A DNA stretch of 64,000 bases from Brevibacillus agri (GCF_004117055.1 NZ_CP026363.1:4549001-4613000), one strand, 5' to 3'; positions 53,190 through 62,235 are shown, numbered from the stretch's first letter. Numbers and translations are program-made. Notes: generated by a model from the sequence alone, not told the origin.

Positions 53190-54482
53190 TTACGTGAATA
53201 CAGGCAGCATCAGATTGAGCAAAAACAACCCGGCGATGACGTACAGCAAGGCAGGCACTTCCCGGCGCTTGCCCAGCGCGAGCTTCATCAGCGGGTACGC
53301 CACGAAGCCGAAAGCGATGCCGTCCACGATGCTGTAGGACAGCGGAATGATCGCGATAATCAAAAAGGCGGGGAAGCCCTCCGAAAAGTCTTTCAGATTG
53401 ATGTTTTGCACATTTTGCAGCATCAGTGCCCCGATGATGATGAGCACAGGCGCAACCGCGCCGTCCGGAATCATTTTCACCACCGGAATCAGGCCGAGCG
53501 AGAACAACAGAAGCGTCCCGGTGACGAGCGTGGTCAGCCCGGTCCGCCCACCTGCCGCGATTCCGGCTGCCGTCTCTACCGTTGCGACGGTCGGACTCGT
53601 TCCCAGGATGCCAGAGATAGCCGCCGACAAAGCATTTGCTTGCAGCGAGCGGCGGAACTTTTGCGGCTGGCCGATCATCGCCGTATGCCCGTGCAGCAAG
53701 CCGATGTTTTCAAACACGATCACCATCGCAAGCGAAAAGGTCGCGATCCAGAACGGCAAGGTCCAGATGGCGGAAAACGACATGCCGCCCAATACTTGTC
53801 CGTACTGCGCAAACGAAAACGTCTCTCCTGTCCCCGGCTCGACGATCCCGAACAAAAAGCCAAGTCCCGTACCAGCCGCAATCCCGATCAGGAAGTTGCC
53901 GGGGACATTGCGCACAAACAGGATCAGCGTGAGGAGGAGCGTTACCAACGTCACGAGCACATGCGGGCTGGACAAATCGCCCAGCGCGACGAATGTGGAC
54001 GGATTGGTGACGATCAGGCCGCCTTTTTGCAGCCCGATAAAGGTCAAAAACAAGCCGATGCCTACCGTAATCGCTTCCTTCAGCGAAGCGGGAATCGCAT
54101 TGGACAAAATCGCCGCCGCGCGGGTAAAGGCGATGACGGTAAAGATCAGGCCGGAAACGAATACAGCCGCCAGCGCTTCCTGCCAGGAGAGGCCCATCGA
54201 CTGGCAGAGCGTATAGGTGAACAGCGCATTAATCCCCATGCCGGGGACGAGGATGATCGGGGCATTCGCCCAGAAGGCCATTAACAGCGATCCGATAAAA
54301 GCGGTCAGAACAGTTGCCAAAATCCCTGCCTCCATCGGGATTCCGGCATCCTGCAAAATCGAAGCGTTTACGGCAACAATGTAGACAATGGTGACAAAGC
54401 CGATAAATCCGGCGATCAGCTCCCGTTGAAACGTCGTGTCGCAAGCGCGCAAGTGAAACAGCTTATCCAGCCACGTACGCAC
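53190..54482 (-). CDS. AzgA/PbuG-type purine permease (NCS2)
   Basis: 430 residues, about 12 spans. Family stretches are GFVTIVYIVAVNASIL, VPGMGINALFTYT, GIGLFLTFIGLQ and GTSPTVATVETAAGIAAGGRTGLT. These carriers import adenine, guanine or hypoxanthine with protons. The GTG at 54482 follows GGAAGGG by eight bases; an upstream ATG at 54542 lacks support. No purine riboswitch is present in the short leader. Divergent from a LysR gene that may control it. Confidence 0.92.
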   Translation of the reverse strand: MRTWLDKLFHLRACDTTFQRELIAGFIGFVTIVYIVAVNASILQDAGIPMEAGILATVLTAFIGSLLMAFWANAPIILVPGMGINALFTYTLCQSMGLSWQEALAAVFVSGLIFTVIAFTRAAAILSNAIPASLKEAITVGIGLFLTFIGLQKGGLIVTNPSTFVALGDLSSPHVLVTLVTLLLTLILFVRNVPGNFLIGIAAGTGLGFLFGIVEPGTGETFSFAQYGQVLGGMSFSAIWTLPFWIATFSLAMVIVFENIGLLHGHTAMIGQPQKFRRSLQANALSAAISGILGTSPTVATVETAAGIAAGGRTGLTTLVTGTLLLFSLGLIPVVKMIPDGAVAPVLIIIGALMLQNVQNINLKDFSEGFPAFLIIAIIPLSYSIVDGIAFGFVAYPLMKLALGKRREVPALLYVIAGLFLLNLMLPVFT

Positions 54483-54533
54483 GTCTATTTCCCTTCCTTC
54501 TTTCGTCGTCTCTCGATGTTTTGCTGAAACATA

Positions 54534-54546
54534 TGCTATCATAGCA
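54534..54546. promoter_or_regulatory. inverted repeat in the permease promoter
   Basis: TGCTA-TCA-TAGCA. Its right side overlaps a minus-strand TATGAT that may be the -10 of the permease. Confidence 0.35.
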
Positions 54547-54552
54547 ACAACA

Positions 54553-54587
54553 ATATGAAAAATATCGAGTAAATCTGATTTTCATAT
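54553..54587. promoter_or_regulatory. inverted repeat in permease-LysR divergent region
   Basis: ATATGAAAA (54553-54561) and TTTTCATAT (54579-54587) are a perfect 9-bp inverted repeat with 17 bases between, in the divergent promoter region. It is the best candidate for the LysR binding site. Confidence 0.45.
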
Positions 54588-54627
54588 CGAAATCATATAG
54601 TTGAGCAAAACGAAAGAAGGATGACAC

Positions 54628-55497
54628 GTGGATATACGGCAATTGCGCTACTTTATCGCCATCGCGGAGGAAGGCCAAATTACAGGGGCGGCGAAACGGC
54701 TGAACATGGCCCAGCCTCCTTTGAGCCAGCAGCTCAAGCAAATGGAGGACGAGCTGGGCGTCACGCTCGTGGAGCGCTCCGGGAAGCGGATGGAGCTGAC
54801 CGAAGCCGGGCTTACCTTGTACCGCCAGGCGCTCAACATCGTCCACCAGATGGAGGAAGCGCTCTCCGAAGTAAAAGAAACGGGCGAAGGCATTCGCGGG
54901 ACGCTGTCCATCGGGGTGAGCGCCTTGTCCGCCTACCGTCTGCCGGAGCAGATTCGCCTGTTTCAGCAAAAATATCCGCTCATTACCTACAAAGTCTGGA
55001 AGGGCGATACCCAACTGCTCAACCAGTGGCTGGAGCGACGCACCATCGAGGTCGCGATCGTGCGCCTGCCCCACTCGCTCAACAACTGCACGATGATTCC
55101 GCTGGAGGAAGAGGCGTTCGTCCTGATCGTCCCCGCAAGCTCGCCGTATGCGGACCGCACCGAGATTCACATGCGGGAAATCGCCAAGCTTCCGCTCATC
55201 ATGCCCAGCCTGCCCGGCCTTGGCATTTACGACCTGATCGTCAAAGAGTTTTCGCGCCTTGGCGTTGCGCCGCACGTCATCTGCGAATGCCCGGACATCT
55301 CGCTGATCGTCAGCATGGTCGCCGCTTCCGTCGGCTCGTCCATCGTCCCGATTTCCGCCTGGGAGACGCACAAGAGCGAACAAATCCGCGGAATCAGGCT
55401 TGCCGGGACGTCCATTTACTCGTCTGCCGCTGTCGTCTGGCAGTCGGGCCGACACTTGTCCAAGGCTGCCAAGCGGTTTATCGAAACGTTTTCGTAA
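54628..55497 (+). CDS. LysR-family transcriptional regulator
   Basis: 289 residues. The N-terminal helix-turn-helix is DIRQLRYFIAIAEEGQITGAAKRLNMAQPPLSQQLKQ (about 1-65), followed by a substrate-binding domain of the type II periplasmic fold. GTG start at 54628 with AAGAAGGA upstream. Divergent from the purine permease, which is its probable target. Effector unknown. Confidence 0.93.
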   Translation: MDIRQLRYFIAIAEEGQITGAAKRLNMAQPPLSQQLKQMEDELGVTLVERSGKRMELTEAGLTLYRQALNIVHQMEEALSEVKETGEGIRGTLSIGVSALSAYRLPEQIRLFQQKYPLITYKVWKGDTQLLNQWLERRTIEVAIVRLPHSLNNCTMIPLEEEAFVLIVPASSPYADRTEIHMREIAKLPLIMPSLPGLGIYDLIVKEFSRLGVAPHVICECPDISLIVSMVAASVGSSIVPISAWETHKSEQIRGIRLAGTSIYSSAAVVWQSGRHLSKAAKRFIETFS

Positions 55498-55513
55498 ACG
55501 AGTAGAAACCGAA

Positions 55514-55560
55514 ACAAAAACCCGTGCGCACAGCCATCTGCTACGCGTCCGGGTTTTTGT
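55514..55560 (+). terminator. terminator of the LysR gene
   Basis: ACAAAAACCCG (55514-55524) pairs perfectly with CGGGTTTTTGT (55550-55560). Confidence 0.85.
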
Positions 55561-55568
55561 GGTATAAT
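55560..55568 (+). promoter_or_regulatory. extended -10 promoter of the following membrane-protein gene
   Basis: TGGTATAAT, a TGn extended -10 with no good -35. It lies 32 bases before the TTG start and overlaps the end of the LysR terminator. Confidence 0.5.
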
Positions 55569-55600
55569 TTGTAAAAAACACAAAAAAGGCATGATCGAAT

Positions 55601-56386
55601 TTGCAAAGCACACCAAAAGTACGCGTACAACCAAAATCATACTGGCAATTGGCGGTAGTGATCGCGCTCTTTTTCAGTTGGTTCATCGTCTGGGAAAACG
55701 CAAAGGAGCGCCACCACTTTGCCACCGATGAGCTGGTTTACACGAAGTCGATTTTTTCCGACGTCATGTACAAAATCGAATACGAACGGGATCTGACAGG
55801 AAATGCCGTCGCGTACCATACGGTTTCCGGCCCTGACTACGTTCGGGAGCGGCTGATTCCTGCCGAGAGCACCGAGTCCACATGGATAAAGCTGCAAAAC
55901 GAAGTGCACCGCTTGCTTCACGGGGAACAAGAGCTAGTCTTTTTCCTCGCCAATATCGTCTATTTCCTGCTCTCTGCCCTTATTTTCCGCCCCTACTATT
56001 CGCAGCTTCGCTTCCGAAAAACGGCGCTATTGCTTTGCGGCGGGTTCTTTCTTTTCCTCTGCTTTTCGGCTGGGGATGCGTGGGTGAGTACAAGGGCAAC
56101 CAAGGCTGCGCCGATGGCTTGGCGCAGCCAAGTTTTCCAATGCGCTAAAGCTAGTTCCGCTCCGACTTCACCTCTATGCCGTGTCTGCGAAACAGCGCCG
56201 CCGTCACGCCAGCTCCCGGCACCTTTTTCCCGGAAAACTGGCCGTCGTACACGAACGAGCTGCCACAGGACGGGCTGTTTTCTTTCAGGATGGCAGACGT
56301 CGCCCCGACCGTTTGCGCCAGCCTCAGCGCCTGATAAGCGCCCGCCACAAATTCAGCCGTCACGTCACAGCCTGTCTGGTCGATAA
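55601..56386 (+). CDS. membrane protein with aberrant C-terminus
   Basis: The first about 165 residues look real: an N-terminal span (about 14-30), a soluble stretch (NAKERHHFATDELVYTKS, YVRERLIPAES) and two more spans (about 113-130 and 140-155). The TTG start has AAAGGC upstream and an extended -10. After about residue 160 (56080) the translation turns into Arg/Pro/Ser-rich low-complexity sequence that lies antisense to the DUF523 gene and passes through a hairpin at 56104-56129. A frameshift near 56040-56090 is likely; the other frame ends at 56148, just before the DUF523 stop. Family not recognised. Confidence 0.45.
   Translation: MQSTPKVRVQPKSYWQLAVVIALFFSWFIVWENAKERHHFATDELVYTKSIFSDVMYKIEYERDLTGNAVAYHTVSGPDYVRERLIPAESTESTWIKLQNEVHRLLHGEQELVFFLANIVYFLLSALIFRPYYSQLRFRKTALLLCGGFFLFLCFSAGDAWVSTRATKAAPMAWRSQVFQCAKASSAPTSPLCRVCETAPPSRQLPAPFSRKTGRRTRTSCHRTGCFLSGWQTSPRPFAPASAPDKRPPQIQPSRHSLSGR
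56104..56129. terminator. hairpin inside the membrane-protein reading frame
   Basis: GGCTGCGCC (56104-56112) and GGCGCAGCC (56121-56129) pair perfectly. The T-run on the plus strand is short (AAGTTTTCC). It would be a natural end for both convergent genes if the membrane protein stops near 56100. Confidence 0.5.
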
Positions 56387-56591
56387 TTTTTGCCCGCCCA
56401 TCCAGCACGTCGTTTCCGTCTCCCCCGACAATCTCCGCTGGCGGACGCGGAGTAGGCAAGCCGCCCAACTGCTCCGGACAGACAGGGATTACTTTGCCGT
56501 CCCGTAGCAACTGCTCCAGTTCCTTGTCCAGACACGATTTTTGGTCGTAGCGGCATTCGCAGCCGATCAGGCAAGCGCTAATCATTTTCAC
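56151..56591 (-). CDS. DUF523 / TudS-like thiouracil desulfurase
   Basis: 146 residues. The three Cys that hold a [4Fe-4S] cluster in TudS are seen in SACLIGCECRYD, VCPEQLGGLPTPRPPAEI and SPSCGSSFVYDG. Members of DUF523 remove sulfur from 2-thiouracil or related compounds. GTG at 56591 has GGGGGA seven bases upstream; an ATG 18 bases earlier is less likely. Additional Cys in CLIGCECR and SCLDKE are typical. Sits 22 bases after coaA on the same strand. Confidence 0.9.
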   Translation of the reverse strand: MKMISACLIGCECRYDQKSCLDKELEQLLRDGKVIPVCPEQLGGLPTPRPPAEIVGGDGNDVLDGRAKIIDQTGCDVTAEFVAGAYQALRLAQTVGATSAILKENSPSCGSSFVYDGQFSGKKVPGAGVTAALFRRHGIEVKSERN

Positions 56592-56613
56592 AAGCGATCC
56601 CCCTCCCATGTGT

Positions 56614-57546
56614 TTACAGCTTGCGCAGCTTGACGCTTTGCACCATGTGGTCCTGTCCCTTGTTCAAAATCAACTGGGCACGGACGCGCGTCGGCAAAAT
56701 GTTTTGCACCAAGTTGGCTCCGTTGATCTCCGTCCAGATGCCTGTCGCCACCTCTGTCGCTTCCTCGTCAGACAGGCTCGCGTAGCGCCGGAAATACGAG
56801 TTCGGATCGGAAAATGCCGTCTGGCGCAGCAGCTTGAACCGCTCCACGTACCATTGCAAAATATCTTTTTCCTCGGCGTGCACGTAAATCGAAAAATCGA
56901 AAAAGTCGGAGACGATCACCTCGGAAATATGCGGCTCGTCGCCTTTTGGCGGCTGGAGCACGTTCAAGCCTTCCACGATCAGGATGTCGGGCTGGCGGAC
57001 AGTCTGCCATTCCCCTGGCACGATGTCATAGACGAGGTGGGAGTAGACCGGGGCCTTGACCTCGGGAAGACCGGACTTCACATCGGCCAAAAAGTTGATA
57101 AAGCGGCGCAGGTCGTAGCTTTCCGGGAAGCCTTTGCGCTTCATGATCCCCCGTTCTTCCAAGACGCGGTTCGGATACAAAAAGCCGTCCGTCGTCACCA
57201 GATCGACCTTGGGATGATTCGGCCAGCGCGACAAAAGCGTCTGCAAAATACGCGCTGTCGTGCTTTTTCCGACCGCCACGCTTCCGGCGATCCCGATGAT
57301 AAACGGCACCTTGCCGTCCTGGTTGCCCAAAAACGTATGCGTCGCCTGATACAGCTCCTGCATGCCGCCGACGTACAAATTCAGCAGCCGGGACAGCGGC
57401 AAGTAAATATCGGTCACTTCAGTCATGGATATATTTTCGTTCAACCCCTGCAAACAGGCGAGCTCTTCGTCTGATATGGTAAGCGGTGTGGAGGCCCGCA
57501 GCGCTCTCCACTGCTCGCGATTAAACGTAACGTAGGGTGATGCCAT
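56614..57546 (-). CDS. coaA: pantothenate kinase, type I
   Basis: 310 residues. The P-loop [12 protein letters not shown], then TTDGFLYPN, and later [12 protein letters not shown] and [10 protein letters not shown] are CoaA hallmarks. It phosphorylates pantothenate, first step of coenzyme A synthesis, and type I enzymes are inhibited by CoA. The ATG at 57546 is chosen as the start with AAAGGA about 11 bases upstream; in-frame ATGs at 57555, 57567 and 57570 are alternatives. Many Bacilli instead carry type III CoaX; which other copy exists is not visible. Confidence 0.95.
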   Translation of the reverse strand: MASPYVTFNREQWRALRASTPLTISDEELACLQGLNENISMTEVTDIYLPLSRLLNLYVGGMQELYQATHTFLGNQDGKVPFIIGIAGSVAVGKSTTARILQTLLSRWPNHPKVDLVTTDGFLYPNRVLEERGIMKRKGFPESYDLRRFINFLADVKSGLPEVKAPVYSHLVYDIVPGEWQTVRQPDILIVEGLNVLQPPKGDEPHISEVIVSDFFDFSIYVHAEEKDILQWYVERFKLLRQTAFSDPNSYFRRYASLSDEEATEVATGIWTEINGANLVQNILPTRVRAQLILNKGQDHMVQSVKLRKL

Positions 57547-57715
57547 GGGAATGTACATCCTTTCCATCATGAAAGTGCTTTCTTTGTTTCATCACAAGGT
57601 AAGTTTACACTAGCATGCCTCTCTTGGGAACAAGAGGGATGTCCCAAATAGAGCCACAGCACCTTCTTTGTTTATGGAAAACAGATGCGCACCCACGGAA
57701 AATCCCGCCTCGCTG

Positions 57716-58693
57716 TTACGTCGCCGTCGCTGCCGGACCTGTTGCGGGCATGCGCTTTTTTTCTTCCAGCTCCCACTTTTGCGCCTGCTCGTCCCAGCGA
57801 TATTTGGCAAGGTGGTTGCTTCCCAGCCCGTCATTGTATATGACGACAGCCACTGGCTCGTCTTTTTTCAAAAAGACGGCAGGAATACTGCCCTTGTAGG
57901 CCGTTCCGCGCTCCACCATCGGCTGGCGGGAAAGCAGCCCGATCTGTTTCAGCGCGTCTTGCTTCCAACCCATGTCTGTATAGATCGCGTTTTGCTTGTA
58001 ATCGTGGAGGTACGCATACGCCGACAGCGACAGCCCGAAGCTTTGCAAAAACTGTTCATGCCGCTGCTCGCGGTCCAGCGCAAATTTCACGTCCGCATGC
58101 AGCGACAAGCTGTTGGTCAGAAACAGGACGTTTTTGACCGCATACAAATACGTCGGGCCGCTCGCCGAAAGCGGCAGGAGATCCTCCCGCAGCTTCGCCC
58201 CCTGAAACGTATAAGTGACCTCCTTCGGGCGAGTGAAGTCCTCCACGATCTTGATTTGATCGGCCCTGTACCCTTCCGGAAAAAAGAGGATGTGCACCTT
58301 CCTGTACGGTTCCTCCAACAGAACGCCTTCCTGCGCCTCGGCAAAAACTCCCGCCAACGGAGAAGCGGAAATTTTCGCTGCGTGTACTCCGCCGTACAAG
58401 GCCATGATCTCGATTAGCTGAGCCGCGCGCTGACTGAGTACCGCTTCGCCATAGGGCGCTTCCAATGGATGTTTGCCCCCTTGATTGCTCACACCAACCT
58501 GAAGGCCGACGCCGACCGTGACCGCCAGCACGATTCCGGTAGCAACCGCCCCTCCGATTCGCGGGAGCGCGCTTTTCCGTCTTTTTGCCTGTGCGAGAAT
58601 GTTCTGCTCCATGCGTGCCTTCCGCTCGTCGTCGAGCTTCCACGCTTGCCGTTCGACTGTTGCCAATTGGCGCAATCCTTTTTCTACGTCCAC
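57716..58693 (-). CDS. membrane anti-sigma-factor-like protein
   Basis: 325 residues. Residues 1-50 are charged and cytoplasmic (EKGLRQLATVERQAWKLDDE). A single span lies at about 55-73, so most of the protein is outside. No zinc-binding HxxxCxxC motif is present, so it is not a ZAS-type anti-sigma. The C-terminal half has beta-rich secreted character (GLSLSAYAYLHDYKQNAIYTD). GTG start with AAAGGAGGG six bases upstream, overlapping the ECF sigma gene by 10 bases, the usual arrangement for its anti-sigma. No close family was recognised. Confidence 0.8.
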   Translation of the reverse strand: MDVEKGLRQLATVERQAWKLDDERKARMEQNILAQAKRRKSALPRIGGAVATGIVLAVTVGVGLQVGVSNQGGKHPLEAPYGEAVLSQRAAQLIEIMALYGGVHAAKISASPLAGVFAEAQEGVLLEEPYRKVHILFFPEGYRADQIKIVEDFTRPKEVTYTFQGAKLREDLLPLSASGPTYLYAVKNVLFLTNSLSLHADVKFALDREQRHEQFLQSFGLSLSAYAYLHDYKQNAIYTDMGWKQDALKQIGLLSRQPMVERGTAYKGSIPAVFLKKDEPVAVVIYNDGLGSNHLAKYRWDEQAQKWELEEKKRMPATGPAATAT

Positions 58694-59235
58694 GGTTCTC
58701 CCTCCTTTAGCAACAGCTTTTTCAGCTTTTCGCGCGCGCGGTGCAAACGGGTGTAGACAGCGCCGGGCGATATGCCGAGAACCGCCGCGATCTCTTCCGC
58801 GCTTAGTTCTTCGTAGTAGTGGAGAACCAGCATTTGCCGATGACGATACGAAAGCTTCGCCATACAGCCTGCCAGTTGGCGCCACTCTTCTTTTTGCAGC
58901 ACTTCCTCTTCCAGCCCGGAAAAGCCAGGCACAGCCGGTTCCGCCTGATACAGCAAATGCCGAAACGACCACGAGCGCATGTAGCGTTTGCACTCATTTA
59001 CCGCAATCCGATACAGCCACGTCTCGATTTTGCTCTCTCCGCGAAAGCGCGGCAGGTGCTGGTACGCGCGCAAAAACACTTCCTGGGCAATATCTTCTGC
59101 GACCTGCCTGTCCTGGACAAGCCAGCAGCAGAGACGGTAAATCCGGTACAGATGAGCGTCCATGATCGCTTCCAGCGAGACGTCGACTGTCGTGCGAAGA
59201 ATCGAGAGCGACGGCAGCAGTTCTTTGTCTCTCAG
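58684..59235 (-). CDS. ECF RNA polymerase sigma factor (SigX/SigW-like), CTG start suggested
   Basis: Region 2 spans about 20-90 (LYRIYRLCCWLVQDRQVAEDIAQEVFLRAYQHL, WLYRIAVNECKRY), and region 4 about 120-175 (LSYRHRQMLVLHYYEELSAEEIAAVLGISPGAVYTRLHRAREKL). The strong ribosome site GGGAGGGGAGG is three bases before CTG at 59235, giving the usual length of 183. The first ATG (59163) gives 159 residues, drops the region-2 helix start and has a weak ribosome site. Longer ATG-initiated reading overlaps the dps terminator. Target genes cannot be read from here. Confidence 0.82.
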   Translation of the reverse strand: MRDKELLPSLSILRTTVDVSLEAIMDAHLYRIYRLCCWLVQDRQVAEDIAQEVFLRAYQHLPRFRGESKIETWLYRIAVNECKRYMRSWSFRHLLYQAEPAVPGFSGLEEEVLQKEEWRQLAGCMAKLSYRHRQMLVLHYYEELSAEEIAAVLGISPGAVYTRLHRAREKLKKLLLKEGEPWT

Positions 59236-59321
59236 CGTCCTCCCCTCCCTTTCAGCATTTAGATACCGCAGCCCGCATTTTCTTACACGTTTTTTGGCGA
59301 ATCCACAAATTCTTATCTGGA

Positions 59322-59358
59322 TAAAAAAGCAAGCTGACACCGACGGCATCAGCTTGCT
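59322..59358 (-). terminator. terminator of dps
   Basis: On the minus strand AGCAAGCTGA (59358-59349) and TCAGCTTGCT (59337-59328) form a perfect 10-bp stem, followed by TTTTT. Confidence 0.9.
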
Positions 59359-59371
59359 CTCCTGCTTGCGC

Positions 59372-59824
59372 TTATTTTCCCAAATACGCCTGCAGCATCC
59401 ACACATGCTTTTGCAGGCTTTCGCTCATTCCCAAAAACATGTCGCCCGTCGCTTCGTCATCGGCTGCCTCTGCGGCGACGATCCCTTCCTTCAGCTCGCC
59501 GATCAACGTCGTAAAGTCGTTCACGACCGCCTGCACCATCTGCTCGGCTGTCTCGCCAGAAGCCGCTTCCTTGATCGAAGCCTGCTCGATACAGGCCTTC
59601 ATGGTCGAGACAGGCTGGCCGCCGACGGCAAGCAGCCGCTCCGCCAGATCGTCCACATATGTCGCCGCCTCGTTGTACAGTTCCTCGAACTTGGCGTGGA
59701 GCGTAAAGAAGTGCGGACCTTTTACATACCAGTGGAAATGGTGCAGTTTCACATACATCACAGACCAGTTGGCAACCTGTTTATTTAAGACATCGGTGAC
59801 GGGCCGACTTATCGTCATGCTCAT
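59372..59824 (-). CDS. dps: Dps-family mini-ferritin
   Basis: 150 residues. The ferroxidase ligands characteristic of Dps are in KLHHFHWYVKGPHFFTLHAKFEELYNE: His and Asp/Glu that bind iron at the dimer interface. Dps stores iron, uses hydrogen peroxide to oxidise it and protects DNA. The ATG at 59824 has AAAGGAG upstream. I searched the upstream region for a PerR or Fur box and did not find one, unlike the peroxide operon. Confidence 0.93.
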   Translation of the reverse strand: MSMTISRPVTDVLNKQVANWSVMYVKLHHFHWYVKGPHFFTLHAKFEELYNEAATYVDDLAERLLAVGGQPVSTMKACIEQASIKEAASGETAEQMVQAVVNDFTTLIGELKEGIVAAEAADDEATGDMFLGMSESLQKHVWMLQAYLGK

Positions 59825-59937
59825 GAAAAAGACGCTCCTTTCTCTGATGAAAAAGATACAGCGTCTGTAGTGTTCCGCCGCTCGCCTCATCCTATACCCG
59901 GACCCTGCCTTGAAAAACGGCGTGTGAGAAGCCTGCG

Positions 59938-61152
59938 TTATTTTTCCTGCAAGCTGGCCGCCCGCTCCTGCAAAAAGGTGATCGCGTTGTACGTCTGCAT
60001 CGCTGTGCCGATCACCAGGCTACGCTCATCGAGGTCAAAGCGCGGATGGTGGACAGGATAGACGAAGCCCGCTTCCTCATTGCGCACCCCGAGGTGGTAA
60101 AAGGCGCTCGGGACATGCTCCGCGAAAAAGGCGAAATCTTCCACGCCCAGGCTCGGCAGCTCGTTCACCTTGACCCGCTCTCTTCCGAGCAGTTCTTCGC
60201 CGCACTTTTTCACCAGGTCGACCATAGCGTTGTCGTTGATGAGCGAGGTGTAGCCTTCCTCGAACGCCACCTCTGCCGAGCCGCCGAGACTTTTGGCCGT
60301 CAGTTCGGCTACCTCGCGCACGCGCTCTTTCACCATTGCCCGCACCTTTTTGTCCAGCGTCCGAATCGTTCCGGTCAGCTTCACTTCCGAGGCGATGATG
60401 TTGCTTGCCGTCCCGCCAGCGATCATGCCGAGCGAAAGCACCGCCGAGTCGCGCGGGTCGACGTTGCGGCTGATGATCGTCTGCAGGGCCGTAATGACGT
60501 GAGCCGCGATCACGATTGCGTCCTTGCCGTTGTGCGGGTAGGCTCCGTGCCCGTTTTCCCCGCGGACGACAATGTGCACATCGTCAGAGGCCGCATTCAT
60601 CTGTCCGTACTTGACCGCGATGCTACCGACAGCCAGCTCAGGCGATACGTGCAAGCCAAAAACCGCTTCCACGCGCGGGTTGTCGAGCACGCCTTCGCGG
60701 ATCATCGGCAGCGCCCCGCCCACCGTCTCTTCCGCAGGCTGGAAAAACAGCTTCACGCTGCCGGACAGTTGCTGCTTCTGCGCCGCGAGCAGCCGCGCCG
60801 CACCGAGCAGGCACGTCATGTGGGCATCGTGGCCGCAGGCGTGCATCCGTCCGGCGATTTGCGAGCGGTACTCCACGGCGTTTTCCTCTACAATCGGCAG
60901 CGCGTCCATGTCGCCGCGCAGCCCGACGACAGCTCCTGGCCGTGCGCCTTCAATCAGTCCGACGACACCTGTGCCCGCCACTTTTGCATGCGAAATCCCC
61001 AACTCGTTCAAGTAGGCGCTAATTTTTTCCTGTGTGCGAAACTCCTCCAGCCCAAACTCGGGAAATTGATGAAAATCGCGGCGAACTGCCCTCAGCCAAG
61101 GAAGCAGCTCCTGCGCTTGCTGCATGATCCAGTCGTTTTGTCCGGGACTCAT
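59938..61152 (-). CDS. M20-family amidohydrolase in the sigma-54 operon
   Basis: 404-residue M20D-type metallohydrolase. The metal-binding stretches are MHACGHDAHMTCL, FFQPAEETVGGALPM and a late LGVEDFAFFAE, with lid motif GENGHGAYPHNGKDAI. Its start overlaps the LD-carboxypeptidase stop by four bases, so the two act together. Since the partner trims murein peptides, this enzyme may cleave an N-acyl amino acid or dipeptide released from them; substrate unknown. Confidence 0.88.
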   Translation of the reverse strand: MSPGQNDWIMQQAQELLPWLRAVRRDFHQFPEFGLEEFRTQEKISAYLNELGISHAKVAGTGVVGLIEGARPGAVVGLRGDMDALPIVEENAVEYRSQIAGRMHACGHDAHMTCLLGAARLLAAQKQQLSGSVKLFFQPAEETVGGALPMIREGVLDNPRVEAVFGLHVSPELAVGSIAVKYGQMNAASDDVHIVVRGENGHGAYPHNGKDAIVIAAHVITALQTIISRNVDPRDSAVLSLGMIAGGTASNIIASEVKLTGTIRTLDKKVRAMVKERVREVAELTAKSLGGSAEVAFEEGYTSLINDNAMVDLVKKCGEELLGRERVKVNELPSLGVEDFAFFAEHVPSAFYHLGVRNEEAGFVYPVHHPRFDLDERSLVIGTAMQTYNAITFLQERAASLQEK

Positions 61153-62078
61153 ACGGTCACACTCTCTTCTACCGCGAGTATTCTTGAAGTCGCGTCAAGC
61201 GTAGCCTCGACGCCGAAGGGCAGCGCCATATTGTAAGAGCCGTGCCCGATCTGCACGTTCCAGATCGTCGGCTTTCCGTAAGGCACGACGATGTTTTGGA
61301 ACACGTCCCAGACGGAAAAGCCTTCGCGCTTCTTCGGCTCGCAGTTGGTCCACGTGCCGATGACGATGCCTGCGCAATCGGCGAACAGGCCGCCGAGCGC
61401 AAGCTGTGTCAGCATGCGATCTACGCGATACGGCTCCTCGTCAATGTCTTCCAGAAACAGGATTTTGCCGCGGGTATCCACCTGATACGGCGTGCCCATT
61501 AGCGTGGCGATCAAAGCGAGGTTTCCGCCGACAATCGGGCCGTACGCCTGCCCTTCCACGAGACAGAGAATGTCCTCTCCCGGCGGGTTGATGATCGGCC
61601 CGAGCGGCTCAGGCCGGGTCAGCGCCCGCAGCAAATACTGCCTGGTCCAGTCGTCCAGGCCGTGCGCAATATCCGAGGTCGCCATTGGCCCGTGCAAGGT
61701 CGCCAGATGCGATACCTGTCCGAAAGCGGCGTGCAGCGCAGTAATGTCGCTGTACCCGACAAACAGTTTCGGATTTTGCGCAATGAGGTCGTAATCGAGC
61801 AGCGGCAAAATTTGCGGGGACCCGTAACCGCCGCGCATGCACATGATGCCGTCCACCTCGTCGTCGGCAAACATCGCGTTCAGCTCGCCTGCCCGTTGCT
61901 CCGGGGTGCCCGCCAAATAGCCGCCGTACGTCTCATAGCACGTCTGCCCGACCTTTACCTTGAAGCCCATCTCCATGATCGCGGCCACTGCCTTGCCCAG
62001 CACCTCTTCCGTAGCGGGACTGGAAGTGGCGACCAGCCCGATTGTATCTCCTGCCCGCAATGCTTTTCCTTTATTCAT
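61149..62078 (-). CDS. ldcA: LD-carboxypeptidase (S66 family)
   Basis: 309 residues. The N-terminal LRAGDTIGLVATSSP and the nucleophile region DGIMCMRGGYGSPQILPLLDYD, then VGYSDITAL, PIVGGNLALIATLMGTPYQ and a late IGHGSYNMALPFGVEATLD are S66 motifs. It cleaves L,D bonds in murein tetrapeptides, removing terminal D-Ala during peptidoglycan recycling, or hydrolyses microcin-like peptides as in MccF. First gene of the operon behind a sigma-54 promoter; 5' leader about 100 bases. Confidence 0.92.
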   Translation of the reverse strand: MNKGKALRAGDTIGLVATSSPATEEVLGKAVAAIMEMGFKVKVGQTCYETYGGYLAGTPEQRAGELNAMFADDEVDGIMCMRGGYGSPQILPLLDYDLIAQNPKLFVGYSDITALHAAFGQVSHLATLHGPMATSDIAHGLDDWTRQYLLRALTRPEPLGPIINPPGEDILCLVEGQAYGPIVGGNLALIATLMGTPYQVDTRGKILFLEDIDEEPYRVDRMLTQLALGGLFADCAGIVIGTWTNCEPKKREGFSVWDVFQNIVVPYGKPTIWNVQIGHGSYNMALPFGVEATLDATSRILAVEESVTV

Positions 62079-62186
62079 CCGACACGTCTCCCTTTATCAA
62101 TTGTCCATCTGTCCACAGCGGCCCTTGCGCAAGCAGCTTTTGCACACACGTATGCGTTCCCTCATCCGTTCATGACTTTTTCAATA

Positions 62187-62204
62187 TTGCAAAAACAATG
62201 CCAA
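62187..62204 (-). promoter_or_regulatory. sigma-54 promoter of ldcA-M20
   Basis: On the minus strand TTGGCATTGTTTTTGCAA has the GG (-24) and GC (-12) dinucleotides with the required 10-base spacing. Transcription would start near 62177. Confidence 0.8.
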
Positions 62205-62235
62205 CAAGCTGCCCGCTCCCTGTATGTACAGCGGC

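Noticed and set aside
54483-54627. Purine riboswitch in front of the purine permease
   Set aside because: The conserved core and loop sequences are absent; the region holds only inverted repeats suited to protein binding.
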